DNA of 64,000 nucleotides, taken from contig NZ_KB903292.1 of NCBI RefSeq assembly GCF_000379685.1, positions 310,001 to 374,000 of the forward strand, read 5' to 3'. The position numbers and the translations under genes were made by a program. The DNA comes from Catelliglobosispora koreensis DSM 44566. Lineage in GTDB: Bacteria; Actinomycetota; Actinomycetes; Mycobacteriales; Micromonosporaceae. Below, piece by piece: positions 48,114 to 56,730 of this stretch. The first letter of the stretch is position 1. Every line of letters starts with the position of its first letter. The notes under the pieces were generated by a model that saw only the letters and a list, made by a program, of their open reading frames with translations, was not told where the DNA came from and did no database searches.

Positions 48114-49216
48114 AACCAGCGGAACTTTGCGAACTGCTCGGCATTGAGCGGCCCATCGTCGGGTTCACCCCGTCGGAACAGGTCGCCGCGGCCATCAGCC
48201 GGGCCGGAGGGCTCGGCGTGCTGGGCTGCGTCCGCTTCAACGACCCCGCCGATCTCGCAGAGTGCCTGCAATGGATGGATGCCAACACCGACGGCAAACG
48301 CTATGGCATTGACGTTGTCATGCCGGCCAAGGTGCCGATGGAAGGGGCGACGCCGGATCTCAACCGGCTGATCCCGCCGCGGCACCGCGACTTTGTCGAC
48401 GAAACCTTGCTCAAGCTCGGCGTGCCGCCACTTCCCGACGACTCACCCGCGGGCGATGGTGTTCGCGGGTGGCTGCACTCGGTAGCGCGGGCGCATGTTG
48501 AGGTGGCGCTGCAATACCCGGCCCGCCTGATCGCCAACGCTCTGGGCTCACCACCGCCCGACGTCATCGAAGCGGCCCACGCCAAGGGAATGCTCGTCGC
48601 CGCGCTAGCCGGCAAGGCCGAGCACGCCCGGCATCACGTCGAAAACGGCGTGGATATCGTGGTGGCGCAAGGATATGAGGCCGGTGGCCACACCGGTGAG
48701 ATCGCGAGCATGGTGCTCATCCCGGAAATCGTTGACGCCGTGGGGGACAAGGTTCCTGTGCTCGCCGCCGGCGGCATCGGCTCCGGAAGGCAGATCGCCG
48801 CGGCACTCGCACTGGGCGCCGCCGGCGTCTGGATGGGATCGTGCTGGTTAACCACCAGTGAGTACGCGATAAGCCTGGACACAGCGACCATGCACCGTGC
48901 TCTGCTAGCGGCGTCTTCCTCCGACACGGTCCGCTCGCGCATCTACACCGGCAAACCCGCGCGCCTGCTGAAGAACAAGTGGACGCAAGCGTGGGCCGAG
49001 CCTGGTGCGCCGGAACCGCTGCCGATGCCACTGCAGAACATCCTTGTGGCGCAAGCACACCAGCGTTTGATGACGGCCGGTGATCCTGACGTGATCCCGA
49101 TGCCTGTGGGCCAGATCGTCGGCCGCATGAACGAGGTGCGTCCCGTCGCCGACGTCATGGCGGATCTCGTCGCCGATCTCGACGCGACCCTGGGACGGCT
49201 CAGCTCGTACCGCTGA
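48110..49216 (+). CDS. Nitronate monooxygenase/2-nitropropane dioxygenase-like flavoprotein
   Basis: This 368-residue TIM-barrel FMN protein has SRAGGLGVLGCVRFN, VAQGYEAGGHTGEIASMVLIPE and VLAAGGIGSGRQIAAALALGAAGVWMGS, the NMO/enoyl reductase-like signature. It is related to but distinct from IpdC. The ATG at 48110 overlaps the fadD19 stop, so it is made with FadD19 under KstR control. Its substrate is unknown; reduction or oxidation of a side-chain enoyl-CoA would suit the context (inference). A strong terminator follows. Confidence 0.86.
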   Translation: MKPAELCELLGIERPIVGFTPSEQVAAAISRAGGLGVLGCVRFNDPADLAECLQWMDANTDGKRYGIDVVMPAKVPMEGATPDLNRLIPPRHRDFVDETLLKLGVPPLPDDSPAGDGVRGWLHSVARAHVEVALQYPARLIANALGSPPPDVIEAAHAKGMLVAALAGKAEHARHHVENGVDIVVAQGYEAGGHTGEIASMVLIPEIVDAVGDKVPVLAAGGIGSGRQIAAALALGAAGVWMGSCWLTTSEYAISLDTATMHRALLAASSSDTVRSRIYTGKPARLLKNKWTQAWAEPGAPEPLPMPLQNILVAQAHQRLMTAGDPDVIPMPVGQIVGRMNEVRPVADVMADLVADLDATLGRLSSYR

Positions 49217-49223
49217 AAAACGT

Positions 49224-49251
49224 TGTGGGGCAACAATGCTGTTGCCCCACA
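49224..49251. terminator. Hairpin terminator between convergent genes
   Basis: A 12 bp stem built around GTGGGGCAACA and its complement, loop ATGC, is followed by ACGACTTTT. It lies 8 nt after the plus-strand flavoprotein stop and 17 bp before the minus-strand chsE5 stop. Confidence 0.85.
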
Positions 49252-49268
49252 CGACTTTTGTTCAGCGA

Positions 49269-50252
49269 TCACTGAGCCAGCGCGGATCCAATGGCGAGCA
49301 AGTGGGCCGTGGCGCCGCCAAGGGTGAACTCATTGCGTTTGGCCGCCACGAAATAGCGGTGTAGCGCGTGGTCAACGTCGATGCCAACACCACCGTGGAT
49401 GTGCACCGCGGCGTGGGCGACCCGGTGACCGCCGTCCGCGGCCCAGAACTTGGCTGTGCTGACCTCGGTTGAGCAAGGCAGATCCGACGCGAACCGCCAG
49501 GCGGCCTGCCACATCGTTAACTCGATCGCCTGCACGTCGATGTAGGCGTCGGCAAGCCGTTGCGCCACCGCCTGGAACGTTCCGATGGGACGTCCAAATT
49601 GGACGCGTTCGGTGGCGTAAGCCGCGGTCAGTTCTAGCGCCGGCTGGGTGACACCAAGCTGATGTGCGCACAGCCCGATCAGACCGCGATGCCGCAGCCA
49701 GGTCACCGCTGAGGGATCGTCGGTGATCAGCTCGGCCTGGACGCCATCGAGCGTGACCAGCCCTTCGTTGTCACCGTCGACGATCCGCTGCCGCTCGATG
49801 CTCACGCCTTCGTCTGATGGCTTGACCAGATAGAGCTTTCCGTCGGCGGGCACGACGATGAAGTCGGCATAGGGCGCCGCCGCGACCGTGGGCAGGCTGC
49901 CGCGCAGCAAGTCGCCCTCAACCGTTGCCTCCGTTGGTGCGGCTGTGACGACCGTGCCAGGGGCTACCGAAGCGCCAAAGCGGTGCAACACCGCGGCGCC
50001 CATGAGAACCGAAGGCACATAAGGAACCGGTGCCACACCACGGCCGATCTCAATGGCGACCGAGCATTGCTCAAGCAGGCTCAGCGACGGGTCGAGCACT
50101 CCCGCCGCTTCCAGATCAGTCCACAAACGACGGTCAAAGCGGTCGCCCTTGGCTTCCACCTCGCGCAGCCGCTCGGGAGTGGCCTGGTCGGTGACGATGC
50201 GCCGGGTCAGGGCCGACAGTTCGTCCTGCGCTTCCGTGAGCGAAAAGTCCAT
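49269..50252 (-). CDS. chsE5: ChsE5 (FadE27), acyl-CoA dehydrogenase subunit
   Basis: This 327-residue subunit starts at MDFSLTEAQDELSALTRR and has ERVQFGRPIGTFQAVAQRLADAYIDV and HIHGGVGIDVDHALHRYF. It lacks the SEPxAGTD flavin segment, as expected for the partner in a ChsE4-ChsE5 heterotetramer that desaturates C27/C24 side-chain CoA esters. Gene order with chsE4 follows Mtb fadE26-fadE27. The ATG at 50252 lies 10 bp after the chsE4 stop. Confidence 0.88.
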   Translation of the reverse strand: MDFSLTEAQDELSALTRRIVTDQATPERLREVEAKGDRFDRRLWTDLEAAGVLDPSLSLLEQCSVAIEIGRGVAPVPYVPSVLMGAAVLHRFGASVAPGTVVTAAPTEATVEGDLLRGSLPTVAAAPYADFIVVPADGKLYLVKPSDEGVSIERQRIVDGDNEGLVTLDGVQAELITDDPSAVTWLRHRGLIGLCAHQLGVTQPALELTAAYATERVQFGRPIGTFQAVAQRLADAYIDVQAIELTMWQAAWRFASDLPCSTEVSTAKFWAADGGHRVAHAAVHIHGGVGIDVDHALHRYFVAAKRNEFTLGGATAHLLAIGSALAQ

Positions 50253-50262
50253 CGGATGCCCC

Positions 50263-51441
50263 TTACCGCTTAGCCGCTGGGAGGCCGAGCCCGGCCGCCG
50301 CGATGATGTCGCGCTGGACCTCGTTGGTGCCACCGCCGAAAGTGAGGATGAGGCTCGAGCGGTGCAGCCTTTCGACCCGTCCGCGCAACAGCGCCCCGGG
50401 CGATCCGTGGCGGACATAAGCGTTGTCGCCGAGCACTTCCATCAGGAGGCGATAGGCCTCGGTGGCGAACTCGGTGCCAAAGACCTTGGTGGCGCTTGCC
50501 GCCGCTGGGTTTGGCGCGACGCCTGCCGTGGTCGCGATTCGCCAGTTGATGAGCTTGAGGAACTCCACTTTGGCGTGCACACGGGCCAGATTGACCTGCA
50601 CCCATTCCTGGTCGATGACGCGGCGGCCATCGGCGAGCTTGCTTTCGGAGGCCCAACTGGTGACCTCGTCGAGCGAGTGCCGGATGGGGGCCGAAGAGGT
50701 CAGCGCCACGCGTTCATGATTGAGCTGATTGGTGATCAGCGACCAGCCACGGTTTTCCTCGCCTACGAGCGCTGAGGACGGCACGCGCACGTCGGAATAG
50801 TAGGTGGCGCTTGTGCCCGGCCCTGCCATCGTCCGCACCGGGGTCCAGGAGAATCCAGGTGCGTCAGCGGGAACGATCAGAATGGACAGTCCCTTGTGGC
50901 GGGGTGCTTCCGGATCGGTGCGGCAGGCCAGCCAGATGTAGTCGGCGAACTGGATCAGGCTCGTCCACATCTTCTGCCCGTTGATAACCCAGTCGTCCCC
51001 GTCACGGACAGCCTTGGTGCGCAGGCCGGCCAGGTCGGTGCCGGCCTCGGGCTCGGAGTAGCCGATCGAGAAGTGCAGGTCACCGGCGGCGATGCGGGGC
51101 AGGTAAAACTCCTTCTGCTCCTGCGTGCCGTAACGCATGATGGTCGGGCCAACCGTGTTGATCGTCAAGAATGGCACGGGAACCCCAGCGATCGCGGCCT
51201 CATCCATGAAGATGAGCTGCTCGATGGTTGGCCGGCCCCGGCCGCCAAATTCTTCGGGCCAGCAAAGCGTGAGCCAGCCATCGGTCCCGAGTTGCTTAAC
51301 GACGCTGCGATAGGCGACGCCATCGCCATATTCGCCTTCGGCCTCGAGGGATGCCCGAACAGCCGGTGTCATCAGGCCCGCGAAGTAGTCGCGAAGCGAG
51401 AGCCGGAGGCTTTCTTGCTCGGGGGTGTAATCAAGATGCAT
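50263..51441 (-). CDS. chsE4: ChsE4 (FadE26), acyl-CoA dehydrogenase subunit
   Basis: This 392-residue subunit is close to Mtb FadE26: TPEQESLRLSLRDYFAGLMTP, LIFMDEAAIAGVPVPFLTIN, YSEPEAGTDLAGLRTKAVRD, TMAGPGTSATYYSDVRVP, TFGGGTNEVQRDI. It carries the flavin-binding half of the complex with ChsE5. The ATG at 51441 has GGAG upstream and lies 21 nt from the KstR box shared with fadA6. EAGTD replaces the more common GAGTD. Confidence 0.93.
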   Translation of the reverse strand: MHLDYTPEQESLRLSLRDYFAGLMTPAVRASLEAEGEYGDGVAYRSVVKQLGTDGWLTLCWPEEFGGRGRPTIEQLIFMDEAAIAGVPVPFLTINTVGPTIMRYGTQEQKEFYLPRIAAGDLHFSIGYSEPEAGTDLAGLRTKAVRDGDDWVINGQKMWTSLIQFADYIWLACRTDPEAPRHKGLSILIVPADAPGFSWTPVRTMAGPGTSATYYSDVRVPSSALVGEENRGWSLITNQLNHERVALTSSAPIRHSLDEVTSWASESKLADGRRVIDQEWVQVNLARVHAKVEFLKLINWRIATTAGVAPNPAAASATKVFGTEFATEAYRLLMEVLGDNAYVRHGSPGALLRGRVERLHRSSLILTFGGGTNEVQRDIIAAAGLGLPAAKR

Positions 51442-51462
51442 CCAGCACTCCGATCACAGAAC

Positions 51463-51476
51463 TGAAACGTGTTCTA
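51463..51476. promoter_or_regulatory. KstR operator, exact match
   Basis: TGAAACGTGTTCTA fits the KstR consensus exactly and is identical to the box before fadE34. It lies 9 nt before the fadA6 ATG and 21 nt from chsE4. Confidence 0.9.
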
Positions 51477-51485
51477 ATAATACAC

Positions 51486-52610
51486 ATGGCTGAGGCTTTC
51501 ATAGTGGACGCGATCCGGACCCCCGTTGGCCGCAAGAACGGGAGTCTGGCAACGCTGCACCCAGCGGACCTGGGCGGGCACGTGCTGTCTGCCTTGATGA
51601 GCAGAACCGGTATCGACCCGGCGGCGGTGGAAGACGTCGTGTTCGGCTGCGTCGACACCCTCGGACCGCAGGCTGGCGATATCGCGCGCACCTGCTGGCT
51701 CGTCGCCGGGCTGCCGGACTCGGTGCCCGGGGTGACGGTGGATCGCCAGTGCGGATCGTCTCAACAGGCCGTTCACTTCGCGGCGCAGGCTGTCATGAGC
51801 GGAACGGCCGACCTCGTGGTCGCGGGTGGCGTTCAGAACATGAACATGGTGCCGATCGCCAGTGCCATGCAGGGCACGAGTCCCTTCCACGGATCGCCCG
51901 GCTGGCTGGCTCGCTATGGCGACCAAGAGGTGTCGCAGTTCCGCAGCTCCGACATGATCGCGGAAAAGTGGCAGATCAGCCGCGAAGAAATGGAAGCCTT
52001 CGCGCTAGAGAGCCACCAACGCGCGCTCAGAGCCGACTTCACCACCGAACTCACCCCCGTGAACGGTCTGTCCAAAGACGAGTGCCCGCGCGCGGACACC
52101 TCGCTGGAGAAGATGGCCGGGCTCAAGCCCTTGCGGGAAGGCGGTCTGACCACGGCGGCGTTGTCGAGCCAGATCGCCGATGGCGCGAGCGCGATGCTCA
52201 TCGCCTCGGAGCAAGCGGTGCGCGACCATGGTTTGCGTCCGCGGGCACGCATCCATCACCTGAGCGTTCGTGGCGCCGATCCGGTGTGGATGCTCACGGC
52301 ACCCATTCCGGCCACGGCACACGCGCTCGCCAAGACCGGCTTGACGATGGACGACATCGACCTCGTCGAGATCAACGAAGCGTTCGCGAGTGTGGTGCTC
52401 GCCTGGCAGCGTGAGACAGGCGCCGACCTGAACAAGGTCAACGTCAACGGCGGGGCCATCGCGCTCGGGCATCCTTTGGGCGCCACCGGAACCAGGCTGA
52501 TGACGTCGCTGCTTTACGAACTCGAGCGCCGGGGCGGACGCTATGGGCTGCAGACGATGTGCGAGGGCGGCGGGCAAGCCAACGTGACCATCATCGAGCG
52601 GCTGTCATGA
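51486..52610 (+). CDS. fadA6: FadA6, thiolase of ring-C/D degradation
   Basis: This 374-residue thiolase is close to Rv3556c: [38 protein letters not shown] (nucleophile Cys about 89), [33 protein letters not shown] and [19 protein letters not shown]. FadA6 cleaves a CoA thioester late in HIP breakdown. The ATG at 51486 has no ribosome binding site and follows an exact KstR box by 9 nt. In Mtb this gene belongs to KstR2. The TGA overlaps the ATG of the following micro-ORF. Confidence 0.94.
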   Translation: MAEAFIVDAIRTPVGRKNGSLATLHPADLGGHVLSALMSRTGIDPAAVEDVVFGCVDTLGPQAGDIARTCWLVAGLPDSVPGVTVDRQCGSSQQAVHFAAQAVMSGTADLVVAGGVQNMNMVPIASAMQGTSPFHGSPGWLARYGDQEVSQFRSSDMIAEKWQISREEMEAFALESHQRALRADFTTELTPVNGLSKDECPRADTSLEKMAGLKPLREGGLTTAALSSQIADGASAMLIASEQAVRDHGLRPRARIHHLSVRGADPVWMLTAPIPATAHALAKTGLTMDDIDLVEINEAFASVVLAWQRETGADLNKVNVNGGAIALGHPLGATGTRLMTSLLYELERRGGRYGLQTMCEGGGQANVTIIERLS

Positions 52611-52693
52611 GCGATTGCTTGCCCGAGCGAATCGGGATAACAGGGTGGCCAGCGCCTCTTGGCGCCGGCGACCGAAGGGAGCTGGCGACATGA
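52607..52693 (+). CDS. Conserved 28-residue coupling micro-ORF, copy A
   Basis: This frame starts in ATGA over the fadA6 stop and ends in ATGA over the ipdC start. It encodes [14 protein letters not shown] then PAPLGAGDRREL and two more residues. The same peptide pattern (PERI.I.GW/AW...GAGDRRE) recurs in two other places of the window, and its 20-base core GCGCCGGCGACCGAAGGGAG at 52662-52681 is identical in all three. The core includes the GAAGGGAG ribosome binding site of ipdC. No domain or membrane segment is visible. A translational-coupling role is inferred. Confidence 0.6.
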   Translation: MSDCLPERIGITGWPAPLGAGDRRELAT

Positions 52694-53733
52694 GGACTCG
52701 GCTTACTGAGCTGGCGCGGGTTAAGTACCCCATAGTCCAGACGGGGATGGGCTATGTCGCTGGCGCGAAACTCACCGCGGCCACGGCGAACGCTGGCGGG
52801 TTAGGGATTATCGCCTCCGCCACGATGAGCCTGCCGCAGCTGGAAGCCGCGATCAACGAGGTCAAGGAACGCACGCAGGCTCCCTTTGGGGTCAACCTGC
52901 GAGCCGACGCCGAGGACGCGAACGCCCGCATCGACTTGATGATCGCCAGAGGCGTGAAGGTCGCTTCCTTCGCCCTGGCCCCGAAGCAAGACATGATCAA
53001 GCGGCTCAAGGACGCGGGACTGATCGTCATCCCGAGCGTTGGCGCGAAAAGGCATGCGGAGAAAGTGGCGCAGTGGGGCGCCGATGCCGTGATCGTCCAA
53101 GGGGGAGAGGGCGGCGGACACACGGGAGCGGTGCCGACGTCACTTCTGGTGCCGCAAGTGGTGGACACCGTTGACATTCCGGTAGTGGCGGCGGGCGGCT
53201 TCTTTGACGGCAGGGGTCTGGTCGCGGCGCTCGCCTACGGAGCCGTCGGAATCGCTATGGGCACACGGTTTCTGCTCACGAGCGATAGTCCTGTTGGCGA
53301 GGCGGTCAAGGCGCTGTATCTCACCAAGTCACTCAACGACACGGTCGTCACGACCAATGTGGACGGTGTGCCGCATCGTGTGCTGCGCACCGCTTTCGTG
53401 GCGAGCCTGGAGAAACGCAAGCTGATCCGGGCGGTCCGCAACGGGCTCAAGTTCCGCAAGATATCCGGTCTGACGATGCGCCAGATGGTGCGCGAAGGAC
53501 TCGCGATGCGGCACGGGCGTGATTTGACGTGGAGTCAGATTCTGATGGCGGCCAACACGCCGATGCTGCTAAAGGCCGCTATGGTCGACGGCCGGCCGGA
53601 TCTGGGTGTGATGTCGGCCGGCCAAGTCGTTGGGGTCATTGACGATCTGCCCAGTTGTGCCGAGCTGATCGAGCGGATCATGACGCAGGCAGCTGACCGT
53701 CTCGGTCATTTGCGGGATCTAGCTTCTGAATGA
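52690..53733 (+). CDS. ipdC: IpdC, flavin-dependent reductase of ring-C/D degradation
   Basis: This 347-residue NMO-like TIM-barrel flavoprotein (YPIVQTGMGYVAGAKLTAATA, VIVQGGEGGGHTGAVPTSLL, VVAAGGFFDGRGLVAALAYGAVGIAMGT) matches IpdC (Rv3553), which reduces a HIP-derived enoyl-CoA intermediate. The ATG at 52690 is fused to a micro-ORF by ATGA. Its last 56 bp overlap, tail to tail, the end of ipdB on the other strand. It is transcribed with fadA6 from the KstR-box promoter. Confidence 0.92.
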   Translation: MRTRLTELARVKYPIVQTGMGYVAGAKLTAATANAGGLGIIASATMSLPQLEAAINEVKERTQAPFGVNLRADAEDANARIDLMIARGVKVASFALAPKQDMIKRLKDAGLIVIPSVGAKRHAEKVAQWGADAVIVQGGEGGGHTGAVPTSLLVPQVVDTVDIPVVAAGGFFDGRGLVAALAYGAVGIAMGTRFLLTSDSPVGEAVKALYLTKSLNDTVVTTNVDGVPHRVLRTAFVASLEKRKLIRAVRNGLKFRKISGLTMRQMVREGLAMRHGRDLTWSQILMAANTPMLLKAAMVDGRPDLGVMSAGQVVGVIDDLPSCAELIERIMTQAADRLGHLRDLASE

Positions 53734-54373
53734 TTTCCAGCTCCTCCGGGGAGGGCAGCCGGGTTTGCGGCACACTGTCGGGAATGGACAGCGCGAACCC
53801 GGTGGCCGCCACGACATCGCTGACGTTGACGCCCGGGTGCACGGATCGCAGCCGCATGTGCCGTGTCTCGGTCGCGAAGTCGAGCACGGCCAGATTCGTG
53901 ATGACGACCCGGATTTCGTGGGCTCCGCGGTCGTAACCGAGGCCCGAGACCATATCGACCTTTTCCACGAACGCCTTCGGCGAATGCTTTGGTACGAAAT
54001 AACTCGTCGGGTGGTTAATCGTGTTCCCAGGCGCACCCCGCACGCCCAGCAACTGCGACTTGGGCCGCTCCCAGGGCCCGATGCACGAGATGTTCTGGTT
54101 GCCGAACCGGTCAATCTGGCTGGCACCCATCATGACGTGCCGCCGTCCCGACGCGACCACCGTGAACACCTGCCGGTAGGGCATCCAGCCCTCGACCTCG
54201 CCCTCGTTGATCAGGTAGGCTTCGCCGTCGCTGATCAGCAGGCCGGGCGAAAACGTTGCCCTGGCTAGCTTCGCGCCTAGTGACGGGATGAGTCCCATGG
54301 GGCTGGCCAGAATCTCCCCGTCACCACGGAACGCTTCAGCGCAGGCGACGACACACACATCGGATAACTTCAT
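53678..54373 (-). CDS. ipdB: IpdB, beta subunit of COCHEA-CoA hydrolase
   Basis: This 231-residue CoA-transferase-family beta-type protein (LIPSLGAKLARATFSPGLLISDGEAYL, MMGASQIDRFGNQNISCIG, GVRGAPGNTINHPTSYFVPKHSP) matches Rv3552. With IpdA it opens the last steroid ring (ring C) by hydrolysis of COCHEA-CoA rather than CoA transfer. The ATG at 54373 overlaps the ipdA stop. The C-terminal 18 residues are encoded in DNA that also encodes the end of ipdC in antisense. Confidence 0.93.
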   Translation of the reverse strand: MKLSDVCVVACAEAFRGDGEILASPMGLIPSLGAKLARATFSPGLLISDGEAYLINEGEVEGWMPYRQVFTVVASGRRHVMMGASQIDRFGNQNISCIGPWERPKSQLLGVRGAPGNTINHPTSYFVPKHSPKAFVEKVDMVSGLGYDRGAHEIRVVITNLAVLDFATETRHMRLRSVHPGVNVSDVVAATGFALSIPDSVPQTRLPSPEELEIIQKLDPANDRDGQLPAS

Positions 54374-55215
54374 GCCGCCACCGCCGCCTGATACTCCCTC
54401 TCGGATCCGTCCAAATAGGTCGCCCGGAAAGCCGCCCACGCCTCAGGACTGGCCGCTGCTGTGGCATAAGCCTTCTGGAACGCTTCGTCACGCCCGTAAT
54501 CGGGCACGCAGCTCGTGAAGTGAGCACCGTGCGGCGTCTCGACCACACCGTCAATCATCATCCGGTTAACGAGCAGGCTCTGCACCGGCCCGCTAGCGGT
54601 CAGTTCCGCTGTCGGGACAAGCTTTTCGCACGACAGATAACGCCGGTCGGCGGCGAGGCAGAACAGATCGTCGAAATACGGATCGGGCCCCAAATACTGA
54701 CCGTTGCCGGACTCGTCAGCGCGGTTGAGGTGAATAAGAGCCGCGTCGAGCTTGAGGGCCGGCATGGCGACGAACTCTTCGTCATCGGGATAAGGCGAGC
54801 GGACCGTGCGCAGTTCTGGGTTTACTTCCATCACGCCCGATCCGAGCCCTGCCCGGATCGGCAGGAACGGCAACCGGTGGGCCGCGGCGAGCAGTCCCCA
54901 GTAGAGCATGCCCTCGTCGAGTTCCGTGAGCTCGACCGTGCCGCTCTGCCTGCCCTGCCGGAAGTGTGGCTCCAGCGCGATGCTGTCCAGCGAGACGAAG
55001 CCGCACACGACCCGCTTCACTTTGCCAGCCGCCATAAGCAGACCAACATCGGGTCCACCGTACGAAACAAGGGTCAAATCCTTAAGCGGGGAGCGCAGAA
55101 TCGCCCGCACCAAAGCCATCGGCTTGCGACGGGAGCCCCAGCCGCCGATGCCGATCGTCATGCCGTCACTTAGCTGCGCGGCCACGTCATCGGCCGTCAT
55201 AAGCTTGCTCTTCAT
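54370..55215 (-). CDS. ipdA: IpdA, alpha subunit of COCHEA-CoA hydrolase
   Basis: This 281-residue CoA-transferase-family alpha-type protein (ADDVAAQLSDGMTIGIGGWGSRRKPMALVRA, SYGGPDVGLL, LPIRAGLGSGVMEVNPELRTV) matches Rv3551. The Glu in DEGMLYWGLLAA at about 101 is at the place of the Glu reported as essential in the Mtb enzyme (recalled, not checked). The ATG at 55215 overlaps the echA20 stop, and its stop overlaps ipdB. Confidence 0.94.
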   Translation of the reverse strand: MKSKLMTADDVAAQLSDGMTIGIGGWGSRRKPMALVRAILRSPLKDLTLVSYGGPDVGLLMAAGKVKRVVCGFVSLDSIALEPHFRQGRQSGTVELTELDEGMLYWGLLAAAHRLPFLPIRAGLGSGVMEVNPELRTVRSPYPDDEEFVAMPALKLDAALIHLNRADESGNGQYLGPDPYFDDLFCLAADRRYLSCEKLVPTAELTASGPVQSLLVNRMMIDGVVETPHGAHFTSCVPDYGRDEAFQKAYATAAASPEAWAAFRATYLDGSEREYQAAVAA

Positions 55216-55952
55216 CGGTTCCCGTCCACAAACGACTGCCTGGCCTCATCGGAGACCCCGGTCAGGTTGAGTTCGAAGGTGAAGCCCTGTTCGAAGCGGT
55301 AGGAACGGTGCACGTCGACAGGGTCGATGCCATTGAGGGATTCTTTGGCCGCACGAACGATGACGGGATTCTTCGCCGCGATCGAGGCGGCGACCGCGTG
55401 CGCGGCTTCCCGTTGCTTGCCAGGCTCGGTGACTTCCAGCACCGACCCATGGTGGTGTAGCTCAGCGGCCGTCACGTTGCGGCAGGTGTAAACCATCGCG
55501 CGCATCAGGTGTTGCGGCACCAGCCGGGCCAGATGCGTTGCCGCACCGAGCGCGCCACGATCCACTTCGGGGAGCCCGAAATAGGCGTCCTCAGAGGCGA
55601 TGACGATATCGGCATTGCCCACCAGGCCGATGCCGCCGCCGAGGCAAAAGCCTTGGACGGCCGCGATAACCGGCACCGGGCAGGTGTAGACCGCGCTGAA
55701 AGCGGCATAGCAGCCCCGGTTTGCCTGGATCAGCGCTTCATGACCCTGGGTCCGCTGCATTTCCTTGATGTCGACGCCGGCGTTGAACCCACGGCCTTCG
55801 GCGGCGAGCACCACCGCGCGCACCTGCGGGTCATCCCCGGCTTGCCGCAACGCCTTTGCCAGGTCGAACCAGCCCTGGGCGGGCAGCGCGTTGACCGGCG
55901 GGAAGTCCATAACGATCTCGGCAACACCATCGCGCAAAGAGAAATGAATCAT
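55212..55952 (-). CDS. echA20: EchA20, crotonase-family ring hydrolase
   Basis: This 246-residue crotonase-fold protein (VMDFPPVNALPAQGWFDLAKALR, GFNAGVDIKEMQRTQGHEAL, FCLGGGIGLVGNADIVIASEDAYFGLPEVDRGALG) matches Rv3550, which hydrolyses ring D of HIEC-CoA by retro-Claisen cleavage. It heads the echA20-ipdA-ipdB operon, linked by two ATGA overlaps. Upstream, in the 43 bp shared with a divergent SDR gene, lies a KstR2-like half site. Confidence 0.92.
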   Translation of the reverse strand: MIHFSLRDGVAEIVMDFPPVNALPAQGWFDLAKALRQAGDDPQVRAVVLAAEGRGFNAGVDIKEMQRTQGHEALIQANRGCYAAFSAVYTCPVPVIAAVQGFCLGGGIGLVGNADIVIASEDAYFGLPEVDRGALGAATHLARLVPQHLMRAMVYTCRNVTAAELHHHGSVLEVTEPGKQREAAHAVAASIAAKNPVIVRAAKESLNGIDPVDVHRSYRFEQGFTFELNLTGVSDEARQSFVDGNR

Positions 55953-55968
55953 CGCGGCCTTTCAACCT

Positions 55969-55982
55969 AGCGTTTGCTTGGT
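55969..55982. promoter_or_regulatory. Possible weak KstR2 site
   Basis: AGCGTTTGCTTGGT matches the right half and outer bases of AnCAAGnnCTTGnT but not the left AAG. A similar sequence, AACGCTTGCTTGGG, lies before the SDR gene at 59616-59629. Sharing of a GCTTGG half suggests weak KstR2 or a related TetR regulator. Confidence 0.4.
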
Positions 55983-55995
55983 AACGTAACACGCT

Positions 55996-56730
55996 ATGGA
56001 TGCCTTTGACTTCACCGGAAGAGTAGTGATTGTCACGGGCGGCACCAAGGGCATCGGGGCGGAAATCGCCCGGCGCTTCGCCGCCGCCGGGGCCTCGGTC
56101 GTCGTCTGCGGGCGCAACGAGCCGGCCTCGCTGCCGCCCGGCATCCGGTTCGTGGCGGCCGACGTTCGCGATCCGTCTCAAATCGACAGCTTGTTCGAAG
56201 CCGCTGGCCCCGTTGACGTCGTCATCAATAACGCGGGCGGGTCGCCAACGGTTGACGCGGCGACCGCTTCGCCTCGCTTGCACGCCAAGGTGATCGAGCT
56301 GAACCTCATCGCCCCGCTGCACGTCGCGCAACGGGCCAACCAGACGATGCAGGAGCAAGGCGAAGGCGGCTCGATCATCATGATCGGCAGCGTCAGCGGC
56401 GTAAGGCCGTCCCCGGGCACCGCTGCTTATGGCGCCGCCAAGGCCGGCTTGCACCATCTGGCGACCAGTCTCGCGGTCGAGTGGGCGCCCAAGGTGCGGC
56501 TCAACACGGTCGTGGTTGGACTCGCGCAGACGCCTGAGTCAAGCGAGCACTACGGCGGAAAGCTTGCCGCCGTGGCGCAGACCGTGCCAATGGGCCGGCT
56601 GGCCGTGCCATCTGACGTCGCCGACGCCTGCCTGTTCCTGGCTAGCCCGGCCGCGTCCTACATCAGCGGCTCGACCCTCACCCTGCACGGCGGCGGCGAG
56701 TGGCCGTCGTTCCTCAACGCCGCGCGATGA
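55996..56730 (+). CDS. Short-chain dehydrogenase/reductase
   Basis: This 244-residue SDR has VIVTGGTKGIGAEIARRFAAA, VINNAGGSP, Ser in IMIGSVSGVRPSPGTAAYGAAKAGL (YxxxK) and a C-terminal STLTLHGGGEWP. It is a typical classical SDR, probably acting on a steroid or HIP-derived hydroxyacyl-CoA given its divergence from echA20. The ATG at 55996 starts 14 nt after the half site. Its last 17 bp overlap the methyltransferase gene end to end. Confidence 0.85.
   Translation: MDAFDFTGRVVIVTGGTKGIGAEIARRFAAAGASVVVCGRNEPASLPPGIRFVAADVRDPSQIDSLFEAAGPVDVVINNAGGSPTVDAATASPRLHAKVIELNLIAPLHVAQRANQTMQEQGEGGSIIMIGSVSGVRPSPGTAAYGAAKAGLHHLATSLAVEWAPKVRLNTVVVGLAQTPESSEHYGGKLAAVAQTVPMGRLAVPSDVADACLFLASPAASYISGSTLTLHGGGEWPSFLNAAR

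Noticed and set aside
52632-52645. GGGATAACAGGG in micro-ORF copy A resembles the I-SceI homing site
   Set aside because: Only part of the 18 bp site matches, the other two copies do not keep it, and no intron or homing endonuclease is near.
52615-52690. Frame giving RANR..VASASWRRRPKG in front of ipdC, the PPOX protein and the PfkB protein as N-terminal extensions
   Set aside because: This is the second reading frame of the repeat. It would add the same basic segment to three unrelated proteins, while the ATG after GAAGGGAG gives normal N-termini in each case.
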